Origin: Ctena decussata
Lineage: Eukaryota; Mollusca; Bivalvia; Lucinida; Lucinidae
DNA length: 64,000 bases
Assembly (NCBI GenBank): GCA_963989385.1
Contig: OZ022502.1
Span: 1,642,501 to 1,706,500 of the forward strand
Reading direction: 5' to 3'
Positions 43,801 to 53,504 of this stretch are shown piece after piece. Under the pieces are notes generated by a model. The model was not told the origin of the DNA. It searched no databases and saw only the letters and a program-made list of their open reading frames with translations. Position numbers and translations under genes: made by a program. Position 1 is the stretch's first letter. Every line of letters starts with the position of its first letter.

Positions 43801-45021
43801 GCGAAATCTCGTCAAATTACAGGTTAGACTAGGGGAGATAACAATGTGAAAAAGGTCTATTGGACCAATTTTGTGTCAGAATGTTCCTCACATGAAGCCG
43901 TTTCGGTTAATTTCAATTTGGCATTCCAAGATGGCCGCCATCTGCCGTTACTAAAAATAGCACAAACATAAAATGACAATTACTCAGTAACCCTTGAATG
44001 GAACTGGACCGATTTTGCGTCAGATTGTTCCTTGCATGAAGCCATTTTGATTAATTGCAATATGGCATTCCAAGATGGCCGCAAACTGCCGTTACTAAAA
44101 ATAGCACAAAAAATGAAAATGACAATATCTCAGTAACCGCTGAATGGATTTTGATGAAACTGCAATTTGGCATTCCAAGATGGCCGCCATCTGCATTTAC
44201 TAAAAATAGCACAAAACATGAAGATAACAATATCTCAGTAACCGCTGAATGGATTTTGATGAAATTTGTGTCAAAATGATTCTTGCATTGAGATGTTTCA
44301 AAAATAATTAACTGTTGACCAGTCATGTTGGCCACTGTTACTAAAAATAGAAAAATGTGAAAATTAGAAAATCTCAATGGAATTGGACTAATTTTCTATC
44401 AGAATGATCCTTTCATTAAGCTTTTTGGATTTTTTGCATTTTGGCATTCCAAGATGGCCACCATCTGCCGTTACTAAAAATAGCACAAAAAATGAAGATG
44501 ACAGTATTTCTTGACCCGCTGAATCGATTTAGATGATTTTTGTGCCAAAATGATTCTTGCTTTAGTTGTTTAAAAAATTAACAAATATAGACCAGTCAAT
44601 TTGGCCTCTGTTACTTAAAATAGCAAAATATGAAAATTAGAAAATTACAATGTAACTGGACTAATTGTGTGTCAAAATGGTCCTTGCATGAAAGCTTTTC
44701 GATTTTTTGCATTTTGGCATTCCAAGATGGCTGCCATCTGCCGTTACTAAAAATAGCACAAAACATGAAACTGACAATATCTCAGTAACCCCTGAATGGG
44801 TTTTGATGAAATTTGTGGCAAAATGATTCTTGCATTTAGGTGTTTCAAAAGTAAATATATAAAGACCAGACAAGTTGGCCTCTGTAACTAAAAGTAGCAA
44901 AATGTGAAAATGAGACTCTCTCTTTGGAACTGGACCAATTTTGTATCAGAATGGTCCCGTTGCACAAATGCCAGGTGAGCAATATCAGGCCCATTTAGGC
45001 CTCTTGTTATGGTATTTATAC

Positions 45022-45160
45022 CTGCATTCCTTTTTTTCCTGTAATGATATTGTCCACCAGGAAGGTTATTATTATCTTGCTGTCTATCCATGTCAGTGTC
45101 GGAATACTGACCATTATTGTTGATTGTTGCTTGTATTTTAGGATTTGGTGTGGTCATTTC
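45022..45160 (-). CDS. Coding exon of the minus-strand gene (139 bp)
   Basis: The acceptor ACTATTTTTCTGTTGCAG at 45161 and the donor GCAG/GTATAA at 45021 are both strong. The exon starts on a whole codon (phase 0) and ends with one base (phase 1). It encodes E-M-T-T-P-N-P-K-I-Q-A-T-I-N-N-N-G-Q-Y, then S-D-T-D-M-D-R-Q-Q-D-N-N-N, and ends Q-Y-H-Y-R-K-K-R-N-A. This is a polar Asn/Asp/Gln-rich linker, with a basic R-K-K-R that could be a furin-type site. The final G joins AT of the exon at 34971-35236, giving Asp, which supports direct splicing. The upstream exon must end in phase 0; the one at 50562 ends in phase 2, so an exon is missing between them. Confidence 0.7.
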
Positions 45161-45485
45161 CTGCAACAGAAAAATAGTTACAGTAAACAAGGCATCGCAG
45201 GCGATACAAATCCCCTCGCACAAGACTACTTGGTGTGGGCAAACACTGAACTGGGGAATTTCATGACATATAATAGTTATGTGAATGAAAAAACAAAAAG
45301 CCTGTGATTGCTTAGTGACTGATTTGAGTTTAATATCCCACTAACAGCTAAGGTGAGTCTCATCTGAAAGATTGGAGAAGTGGAGAACCCTCGACACTTG
45401 GATTGCAAGGCCAGCACGCTAACCACTGCACTTTACCCCACTCCACAAAAAGTATGTGATTAATTGATTGATTGTTTTGGGTTTA
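45161..45485. other. Intron
   Basis: No exon with consistent phase was found here. Around 45400-45450 GCAAGGCCAGCACGCTAACCA looks like a decayed tRNA-like or SINE fragment (shown split: GCAAGGCCAGCACG then CTAACCA). Confidence 0.35.
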
Positions 45486-45486
45486 T

Positions 45487-45685
45487 AGATGGATGGATGA
45501 CTTGCGATTTTACGTCCTTTTCAACAGTATTTCAGTCATATCAGGACGATGGGAAGTTGATAATGAAAGGCTGTGTGCAATGGAACCCCGTTTACGGTAG
45601 GAAAGATTCTCGCCTCCAGCGGGATTCGAACCCAGTCCGCTAGATCAGTAGGCCAGCGCTTAACCAACTGAGCTACCAGGGCTCC
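45487..45685 (-). mobile_element. tRNA-derived SINE
   Basis: On the minus strand it starts with a tRNA-like head: TAGCTCAGTTGGTTAAGCG (A box) and GGGTTCGAATCC (B box) at 45612-45685. A body follows with ACTGAAATACTGTTGAAAAG, and then a CCATCCATC-type tail at 45487-45500. The tRNA-like part is intact enough for a Pol III promoter, but it sits in a SINE and is not a functional tRNA gene. Confidence 0.85.
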
Positions 45686-45687
45686 AT

Positions 45688-45930
45688 TTTGGGTTTAACG
45701 GCCCTTTGAGACAGTATTTCAGTCTATATCGGGCCACCTCCCAGAGAGAGGGAGAAAGAAGAGAGAATTAAATGATAGACGAGAGAAAAAATGTCCAAAC
45801 AACCCCCACCCGCACCTACTGCAAGCACAGTAGGCCCTTGCCCTACTGTTATCCAAATTAGTAGGACGCCCCGGCACTGGAAGCTACTCTCAGCACCATC
45901 ACACCACCCAACCGCCCCCACAAAAAGCCT
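45688..45930 (-). mobile_element. SINE-like repeat S2, reversed
   Basis: Inverted copy of the repeat at 42500-42870, with GGGTTTAACGGCCCTTTGAG, CCTTGCCCTACTGTTATCC and ACGCCCCGGCACTGGAAG. It directly abuts the head of the tRNA-derived SINE. Confidence 0.7.
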
Positions 45931-46110
45931 GTGACCTTATTGTAAAGGTTGTATATGACCCTGACATTAAGGTACAGTATTGTAAGCATTTAGGGGGATT
46001 AGATCTCACATGATAGAAAATATTTCAGTCATGATGAGCATTAGAATGCTGACAGGTACCAGCACTTTTGCACCTACTGAATCTATCTCTATGATGTTCA
46101 GCTTTAATAT
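45931..46110. other. Intron spacer
   Basis: Short unique sequence between elements. A phase-compatible missing exon was sought here and not found. Confidence 0.3.
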
Positions 46111-46111
46111 A

Positions 46112-49086
46112 ACAAGAGCATGTGAGCAGAGGCTCACGTATACCCCCGGCCAGCGCCACCGCCTAATAAAAACACACTTAATACAAAACTTTAAAGCAAA
46201 TGTTAAATAACAGACATATGAATGGACAATCTATTACAAATCCAGTGGAAGGCCTTTAGACAAATACACAATGGTTCCATTAAAACATGCAAATTATGTA
46301 ATCTAAAGAAAATACAAATTTAACACAAAATTTCAACACAAATTTACATATAGTTCTATGTCAGTGACCTTGACCTAAAGTCAGCAGCAGCATCCAGATG
46401 GTGTCAACTAGTCAATTAAAACCTATACCTAAACCTAGTCACACAGCAATCTGAGAAATCTTTGACATAAATTTTACCATTTATTCCATTAGAGATAGAG
46501 ATGGAAAAAAGGAAAAAATGCAAAAGAAGGCCAAAAGAAATCTTAGCATTTTAATTTTCTTTCCTACAATAAACTTGGCCATTCTCAAGATGTAAACAAA
46601 ATTTGAAGACTGTGGCTCTAAATTTCAAAATCCTAGCTGTAGTGGTTCCTGAGAAATCTTGGGACAGAAAAAGTTTAATTTCAAAGGAGAGAAAGATGGA
46701 CAAACAAAGGGAATGATAAGGAGGAGGAGGCTGATGTTTTCTTACACAATACAACTAGTCATACTCAATGTTTGTAATAAATTTCAAAAACCTAGGTGTA
46801 GTTGTTCCTGAGAAATCTATCATAGAAATTTAATTGGAGAGGAAGGAAAAATGGACAAACAAAGGGAATGATAAGCAGAAGAAAGCTAATTGTTCCTTAT
46901 ACGGTACATCTAGTTATACCCAACATTTGTACCAACCTTATAAATCCTAGCTGTTGTGGTTCCTGAGAAATCTGTGACAGAAATTTAATTGGGGAGACAG
47001 AAGAAATGGACAAACAAAGGGAATGATAAGAGAAGGAGGCCGATACTCTCTCACACGGTACATCTAGTAGTACCCAACATTTGTACAAAATTTCAAAATA
47101 CTAGCTGTTGTGGTTCCTGAGAATTCTGTGACAGAAATTTAATTGGAGAGAAAGAAAAAAATGGACAAACAAAGGGAATGATAAGCAGGAGAAGGCTGAT
47201 TGTCTCTTACAAACTACAACTAGTCATACCTAACATTTGTACCAAATTTCAAAATCCTAGCTATTGTGGTTCCTGAGAAATCTGTCACAGAAATTTAATT
47301 GGAGATAAAGAAAAAATAGACAAACAAAGGGAATGATAAGCAGGAGAAGGTCTATTATCTCTTACAAAGTACAACTAGTCATACCCAACGTTGGTAACAA
47401 ATTTCAAAATCCTAGCTATTGTAGTTCCTGAGAAATCTGTGACAGAAATTTAATTGGAGAGAAAGAAAAAATGGACAAACAAAGGGAATGATAAGAAGGA
47501 GAAGGCAGACTGACTCTTCCACGGTACAACTAGTCATACCCAACGTTTGTACCAAACTTCAAAATCCTAGCTATTGTGGTTCCTGAGAAATCTGTGACAG
47601 AAATTAAATTGGAGAGAAAGAAAAAATGGACAAACTAAGGGAATGATAAGCAGGAGAAGGCTGATTGTCTCTTACACAGTACAACTAGTCATACCTAACA
47701 TTTGTACCAAATTTCGAAATCCTAGCTATTGTGGTTCCTGAGACATCTGTCCCAGAAATTAAATTGGAGAGAAAGAAAAAATGGACAAACAAAGTGAATG
47801 ATAAGCAGGAGAAGGCTGATTGTCTCTTACACGGTACAACTAGTCATACCCAACGTTTGTACCAAATTTCAAAATCCTAGCTATTGTGGTTCCTGAGAAA
47901 TCTGTGACAGAAATTTAATTGGAGAGAAAGAAAAAAAATGGACAAACAAAGGGAATGATAAGCAGGAGAAGGCTGATTGTCTCTTACAAACTACAACTAG
48001 TCATACCCAACATTTGACCAAATTTCAAAATCCTAGCTATTGTGGTTCCTGAGAAATCTGTGACAGAAATTTAATTGGAGATAAAGAAAAAATAAACAAA
48101 GGGAATGATAAGCAGGAGAAGGTCTATTATCTCTTACACAGTACAACTAGTCATACCCAACGTTGGTAACAAATTTCAAAATCCTAGCTATTGTGGTTCC
48201 TGAGAAATCTGTGACAGAAATTTAATTGGAGAGAAAGAAAAAATGGACAAACAAAGGGAATGATAAGAAAGAGAAGGCTGACTGACTCTTCCACGGTACA
48301 ACTAGTCATACCCAACATTTGTACCAAACTTCAAAATCCTAGCTATTGTGGTTCCTGAGAAATCTGTGACAGAAATTAAATTGGAGAGAAAGAAAAAATG
48401 GACAAACAAAGGGAATGATACGCAGGAGAAGGCTGATTGTCTCTTACACAGTACAACTAGTCATACCCAACGTTTGTACCAAATTTCAAAATCCTATCTA
48501 TTGTGGTTCCTGAGAAATCTGTGACAGAAATTTAATTGCAGAGAAAGAAAAAATGGACAAACAAAGGGAATGATAAGCAGGAGAAGGCTGATTGTCTCTT
48601 ACGCGGTACAACTAGTCATACCCAACGTTTGTACCAAATTTCAAAATCCTAGCTATTGTGGTTCCTGAGAAATCTTTGACAGAAATTTAATTGGAGAGAA
48701 AGAAAAAATGGACAAACAAAGGGAATGATAAGCTGGAGAAGGCTGATTGTCTCTTACACGGTACAACTAGTCATACCCAACGTTTGTACCAAATTTCAAA
48801 ATCCTAGCTATTGTGGTTCCTGAGAAATCTGTGACAGAAATTTAATTGGAGAGAAAGAAAAAATGGACAAACAAAGGGAATGATAAGCAGGAGAAGGCTG
48901 ATTGTCTCTTACACAGTACAACTAGTCATACCCAACGTTTGTACCCAATTTCAAAATCCTAACTATTGTGGTTCCTGAGAAATCTGTGACAGAAAAAATG
49001 TTAACATACACACACACACACAAACATATTTACGGAAAAACCAAAAACTATATACCCCCTATATACTTCGTATACCGGGGGTATAA
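46112..49086 (+). mobile_element. Stem-loop TE family E, copy 2, complete (pearl-like)
   Basis: Starts CAAGAGCA, hairpin TGTGAGC-AGAG-GCTCACG, then TATACCCCCGGCC. It ends ATACTTCGTAT-ACCGGGGGTATA, complementary to the 5' block. Between the ends lie about 480 bp of unique sequence (including CCTTGACCTAAAGTCAGCAG) and a 155-bp tandem array. An ACAC/ACGG stretch near 49005-49035 takes the place of the usual microsatellite. The architecture resembles published bivalve pearl elements, with unique flanks around about 160-bp core repeats. Confidence 0.87.
46600..48990 (+). repeat. Tandem array of a 155-bp monomer, about 15 copies
   Basis: The block ACTAGTCATACCCAACGTTT recurs near 46755, 47219, 47374, 47530, 47686, 47842, 47998, 48150, 48305, 48460, 48616, 48771 and 48926, with diverged units near 46910 and 47068. 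Each unit also has TTTCAAAATCCTAGCTATTG, GGTTCCTGAGAAATCTG and AAATGGACAAACAAAGGGAA. Units after 47100 are much more alike than the first three, a sign of recent homogenisation. Confidence 0.95.
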
Positions 49087-49641
49087 TGATATATTGTGAA
49101 GTTATATGAGATTAATAAATGTAGGCGCTAGAACAATGACAAAGTTTTTCTAAAAATAGCCACAGTGACCTTGACTTTGAGCCCAGCACCCAGAAATTCG
49201 AACTTGCTCAAGATATTGTCATACCCTACATTTGAAAATCCATGGAGAAATGTAGGCCCTAGAGCGATGACAAAGTTTTTTCTAAAAATACCCACAGTGA
49301 CCTTGACTTTGAGTCCAGTACCCTGAAAGTCAGACTTGCTCGAGATATTGTCATACCCTACATTTGTGTGAAGTTATTTTAAAATCCATAGAGAAATGTA
49401 GGCGCTAGAGCAATGACATAGTTTTTCTAAAGGTAGCTACAGTGACCTTAACCTTGGGCGCAGCACCCTGAAAGTTGAATTTGCTCGAGATATTGTCATA
49501 CCCTACATTTGTGTGAAATTATTTTAAAATCCGTTGAGAAATGAAGTTGCTAGAGCGATGACAGAAGGTGAACATACGTACATATTACTTATGTACTGGA
49601 CAAAACCTATATCCCCTCGCCACTTCGTGGTGCGAGAGGAT
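49087..49641 (+). mobile_element. Stem-loop TE, family H, 3' part
   Basis: Three tandem units of about 150 bp (AGTGACCTTGACTTTGAG, GAGATATTGTCATACCCTAC) are followed by ACATACGTACATATT and the terminal stem CCTCGCCAC-TTC-GTGGTGCGAG, then AGGATAATAAA. Its 5' end is not visible; it abuts the family E element. Confidence 0.7.
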
Positions 49642-49711
49642 AATAAACGTGTAATTCTGTGAAAATGCAGTTATAATTATTTGGACATCTTTAACCAAAT
49701 ACAGTTATTAA

Positions 49712-50520
49712 CTAGAATGTGTCCATAGGACACGGATGCCCCCGCCTAGTGCCCTAAGTAAGATGGCGCCTTGTTTAAGGTACCGGCACTTGTAGGATAA
49801 CTAGGTTCACAAAGGCAGACTTGTGACTGTAATATGTTATACCATTCTGTATCTTATCACAGAAATGGATGCCATGCAACTTTCCAAAAGAAATAGCCCG
49901 GAAACAAGTAACTTTTCTAAGACTAATAACAAACGGGAACCATTTTTGTATGAAATGAAGTTGAAAAAGGGCCATAACTCCAAAAGTAATTGGCAGATTT
50001 TACCCTAAATTGAACCTGACCTATATTTTATAATTATATATCTGTGTATAAAATATGAATCCAATACATTAATCTTTTCAAAGGATAAAGAACAGAAATC
50101 ATTTAATTGTACAAAATAAAGTTGAAAAAGGGCCATAACCCCCATAATAATTGAGGGAATTTACCCTAAATCAAACTTGACCTGTATTTTATCATTATAT
50201 ACCTGTGTATAAAATATAAATCCAATACACTTATCTTTTCAAAAGATAATGAATGGAAACCATTTTTTCATACAAAATGAAGTCAAAAAAGGGCCATAAC
50301 TCCCACAATAATTGACGAATTTTACCCTAAATCAAACTTGACCTGTATTTGTATGATTATATACCTGTGTATAAAATATGAATTCAATACACCCATGTTT
50401 TCAAAGGATATCGAACGGAAACCATTTTAGTACAGGACGGACATACAGGACAGGACATTCGTTCAGACAGCAGTGATACTATATGCCCCCCCCCTCCCCC
50501 ATTAAAAATGGCAGGGCATA
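49712..50520 (+). mobile_element. Stem-loop TE family D, copy 1, complete
   Basis: Starts CTAGAATGTGTCC-ATA-GGACACGGATGCCCCCGCC. Three tandem units of about 163 bp follow (AAAAAGGGCCATAACTCC, TATACCTGTGTATAAAATAT). It ends with C-rich tracts and CCATTAAAAATGG-CAGGGCATAA, complementary to the 5' GATGCCCCCGCC block. No coding sequence. Confidence 0.85.
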
Positions 50521-50561
50521 ACAACACTCTGATGCTATTTGACATGACTATAAATGCTTAC

Positions 50562-50720
50562 TTGTTCTGTAGATTTTCATTATCCTTTTGTAACTGATAT
50601 AACTCTGAGCGACAATTTTTATCTTCTAAAAGGTAACTGTTCATTTGAGATCGTGCCTCTTGTTCGTAATTTCTACTAATTTGTAAATCAGCCTTGAGTC
50701 TTTTGACATCATTTTCTAGC
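50562..50720 (-). CDS. Coiled-coil coding exon of the minus-strand gene (159 bp)
   Basis: The acceptor TTTTATATTTTCAG at 50721 and the donor CAGAACAA/GTAAGC at 50561 bound an exon open in one frame only, with phase 2 at both ends. It encodes L-E-N-D-V-K-R-L-K-A-D-L-Q-I-S, then E-Q-E-A-R-S-Q-M-N-S-Y-L-L, and ends S-E-L-Y-Q-L-Q-K-D-N-E-N-L-Q-N. Spaced Leu/Val/Ile among charged residues indicate a coiled coil. The upstream exon at 56939-56991 can end in GT, giving Val at the joint (T-D-Q-V-L-E-N-D), which reads smoothly. The next exon must start in phase 2, so 45022-45160 cannot follow directly. Confidence 0.68.
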
Positions 50721-50895
50721 CTGAAAATATAAAAACACTATTGATACACTAAAACCAGTTGGTTTATGCTACATTCTACATATAAACTGAAATCAGTTTA
50801 TTTGTGAAAATTCTCAAAGCTGGGTCAAGTAAAAATCATCATCCTTATTGTCCTAAAATGGAACAGTTTGTTTTACAATATATTTTTCATACCTA

Positions 50896-51110
50896 CCATA
50901 ATGACCCTAAATATTCGGACAGACAGGTCTGAGCAAACATTGCAGACCCAGATCCAAATGCTCCTGAAGGAGCAGTTTCATCAGTCTACAACGTTTGCCA
51001 TTCACTGTGCATCATTTGGATGCATTAATGTGTGTAAAATCCTTGTTCAAAGATTTTTTGAACAATAATTATCAGGCTTTTGGGTGTCCGAAATTTTAGG
51101 GTCATTATGG
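50896..51110. mobile_element. TA-flanked MITE, 215 bp
   Basis: Ends CCATAATGACCCTAAA and its reverse complement (one extra base), each flanked by TA (50894-50895 and 51111-51112). Inner TTCGGACA and TGTCCGAA continue the inverted repeat. The interior resembles the dispersed sequence near 57240-57345 (GTCTGAGCAAACATTGCAGACCC-like, split here). Confidence 0.87.
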
Positions 51111-51313
51111 TATATGTGTTTCATAGTTTCACTTTTACTGAGCCAATCATAAAGCACAGGTGGCAAATTCCTGGAGTTCCCAAAGAAAAACCAGCTACTT
51201 TTCACAAGCAGAACTTGGCTTTCTCTTTTGTACATCAGCTGTTGTACACCATGTGAGGCCCAAATTCTTAGCCACTGTGCCAAAGAGGCCCTTTACAATG
51301 AAGTATTGCCTTA

Positions 51314-51420
51314 ACTAGAGGTGGTAGTAAGCATGGCTTACTAAATACCCCCCGCATTTAGCACCTAATTTGCTTTTGTCATCCAACTTTTTCATATACA
51401 CAACATTCAAGTTATATGAT
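51314..51420 (+). mobile_element. Stem-loop TE, family F, 5' end only
   Basis: CTAGAGG, then hairpin TAGTAAGC-ATG-GCTTACTA, then AATACCCCCCGC: the common plan with another stem. It is cut after about 107 bp by a family C element, and no 3' part was found. Confidence 0.6.
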
Positions 51421-51423
51421 AAA

Positions 51424-53501
51424 AACCAGAGGACCATTGGTCCTGTAGCTCACCTGAGTCCATTCATCCTTAGCACTCAAGAGTAAGAAACACTGAAGTA
51501 AGTTGTACAATTCGGCCTAATTTCAACTTTAACTGAGTTATTATGCCTGTCCTAGTAAATATTAGCAAGTTTGATGAAGTTACAATAAGAAAAAAACATA
51601 TTTGTAAAACTTTTTGCCTAAATATTGCAGTAACACAGAAATAAATGCCAATGTGCACTTTTCCCAATGCAAGTCTATGGAAACTTTAAAATGCCATAGT
51701 AATGAAACCATGAGGGCAACAATAATAAAAAACAATATTTACGTAGCGGCTAATGTCATGAACATGTATGCAAAGAATCAGCTTCATCCCCCTATATGGT
51801 TTTTGAGTAAAAGATTTTTAAATATTTTTTTCAAAAATATTTCCTTAATATTGCCATGGCAACAAATCGAATTCTGCAATTTGGACAAAATTAATAGGAA
51901 TCATAGAGGACTACTCAAGCAACATTTCTGTAGATAAAAAATCCAAAAATAACTGCAGGGAGATAGCAAAAACTGCAGCTTTCCATTTTTCCCATTATAT
52001 TTCAATGGAAACTATAAGTTGCCATACCAACCTAACCGCTGAAGCAATTGCCATAAAAAAAACTGTAATTATATAGAAGCTTGTACAAAGATCCGTTCTG
52101 TAAAGTTTGAGCTTTATCGGCTACATAGTTTCTGCAAAAATGATATTTTAATATATTTTCTATTTTTAACCATTGGGTTGCATTGGTGATCAGCCAAAAT
52201 GTGCAATTTACATAAATTTCATGTGGTTGATAGAGGACTACTCAAGGAACATTTCTGTAAAAGTTTTGTCAAAATATCTGCAGTTACATAGCAATAAATG
52301 CAAATTTTCAATTTTCCCATTATAAGTCAATGGCAACTTTAAGTTGCCATAGCAACCAAACTGCAAGAGCAATTGCCAAGAAAAAACAGTCTTTTCATAG
52401 ACGGTAGTACCAAGATCCTTTCTGTGAAGTTTGAGCTTTATTGGTTTTATAGTTTCTGAGGAGATGATTTTTGAATATCTTTTCTATTTTTAACCATTCG
52501 GTTGCCATGGCAACCAGCCTAATGTGCAATTTACATAAATTTCATGTGGTTGATAGAGGTTGGTTGGTTGGTTGATTTGATGCTTAACGTCCACGGTAAA
52601 CAACTAAGGTCATGTCGGGACGGTCAGTTAACCTAACCACACTATTCCTGGGCAGGCTTAGACCTCCTAAGCGGTTAACCAGTACTAAGTGCACATACTT
52701 TCGCCAGTAACTGACAACTACCCTTCTTGAATCAGCGGAAGGAGAAACGAAAGTATGTGGCCAGACCGGGATTCGAACCCAGGACCTCTGACTTACGAGT
52801 CAGGTGCCCTACCGATTGCGCTACCCGGCCCGGCGGTTGATAGAGGACTACTCAAGGAACATTTCTGTAAAAGTTTTGTCAAAATATCTGCAGTCACATA
52901 GCAATAAATGCAAATTTTCAATTTTCCCATTATAAGTCAATGGCAACTTTAAGTTGCCATAGCAACCAAACTGCTGGAGCAATTGCCAAGAAAAACAGTA
53001 TTTTTATAGACAGTAGTACCTAGATCCTTTCTATGAAGTTTGAGCGTTATTGGTTGTATAGTTTCTGAGGAGATGATTTTTGAATATCTTTTCTATTTTT
53101 AACCTTTTGGTTGCCATGGCAACCAGCCTAATTGTGCAATTTACATAAATTTCATGTGGTTGATAGAGGACTACTCAAGGAACATTTCTGTAAAAGTTTC
53201 GTCAAAATATCTGCAGTGACATAGCAATAAATGCAAATTTTCAATTTTTCCCATACAAGTCAATGGAAACTTTAAGTTGCCATAGCAACCAAAGCTCTGA
53301 AGCGATTTGGATAAAAAACAGTATTATTGGTTCCCCCTGCCTATAGATGCTATATATGAAATTTGGTAACAATGGGCCTTGTAGTTTCAGAGGAGATGTC
53401 TTTTGAAAATATTGACGGACGACGGACGGACGGACGACGGACGACGGATGCCTGCCTATACTATAAGCTCACCTGTGAGCCTTCGGCTCAGGTGAGCTAA
53501 A
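51424..53501 (+). mobile_element. Stem-loop TE family C, copy 3, complete, with SINE insert
   Basis: Starts CCAGAGGACC-ATT-GGTCCTGTAGCTCACCTGAG and ends with a GACGGACGACGGACGG tract, then CTCACCTGTGAGCC-TTC-GGCTCAGGTGAG and CTAA. It has five to six units of about 320 bp as in the copy at 40208; two contain the exact palindrome GTTGCCATGGCAAC. A SINE interrupts one unit at 52560-52834. Confidence 0.9.
52560..52834 (-). mobile_element. tRNA-derived SINE with 12-bp target duplication
   Basis: The minus-strand head GGGTAGCGCAATCGGTAGGG (A box) and GGGTTCGAATCCCGG (B box) lies at 52762-52833. A body follows with GGTTAACTGACC-like and CGACATGACCTTAG blocks, and then a (CCAA)n tail at 52560-52574. 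The target duplication GGTTGATAGAGG is at 52548-52559 and 52835-52846, a repeated motif of the host family C unit. Confidence 0.92.
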
Positions 53502-53504
53502 AAA

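Larger units (their letters stand above)
38271..43857. mobile_element. 5.6-kb inverted-repeat DNA element, non-autonomous, carrying a family C element and a SINE
   Basis: Ends GACCTTTTTCACA and TGTGAAAAAGGTC are exact inverted copies, each next to TA, and interrupt a family A unit between GAATGGAA and TTGGACC. Subterminal GCGCATGCGTG, GGTAACGCGATAT and their rough complements near 43785-43810 extend the similarity. The interior holds GGAAT repeats (38795-38812), a G-rich tract, a family C stem-loop element, a SINE-like repeat and AT-rich DNA. No transposase was seen. Other family A copies lack the extra TA, so the target duplication is uncertain. Confidence 0.72.
35881..45008 (-). mobile_element. 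Stem-loop TE family A, copy 3, reversed, with nested insertions
   Basis: The reversed 3' end (AGCTCACCT-GGCCC-GAA-GGGCC) is at 35880-35905 and the reversed 5' end (GGCCC-ATTT-AGGCCTCTTG) at about 44988-45007. Family A units fill 35905-36566, 38063-38268 and 43860-44985. Three elements interrupt it: family I at 36569-37573, a long-arm MITE at 37593-38062 and a 5.6-kb inverted-repeat element at 38271-43857. On its own strand the 3' end reads CAGGTGAGCTGA instead of CTAA. Its 5' end is 13 bp inside the donor of the exon at 45022. Confidence 0.82.

Noticed and set aside
43859..44377. A 108-codon minus-strand frame and partners on the plus strand
   Set aside because: It follows the tandem units of a family A element and appears in each copy only where frames stay open.
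45161..45223. Upstream extension of the exon at 45022-45160, which stays open
   Set aside because: A strong pyrimidine tract and CAG at 45161 mark a better acceptor, and the extension has intron-like composition.
45612..45685. A functional tRNA gene
   Set aside because: The tRNA-like fold is the head of a SINE with a body and tail; no independent gene evidence.
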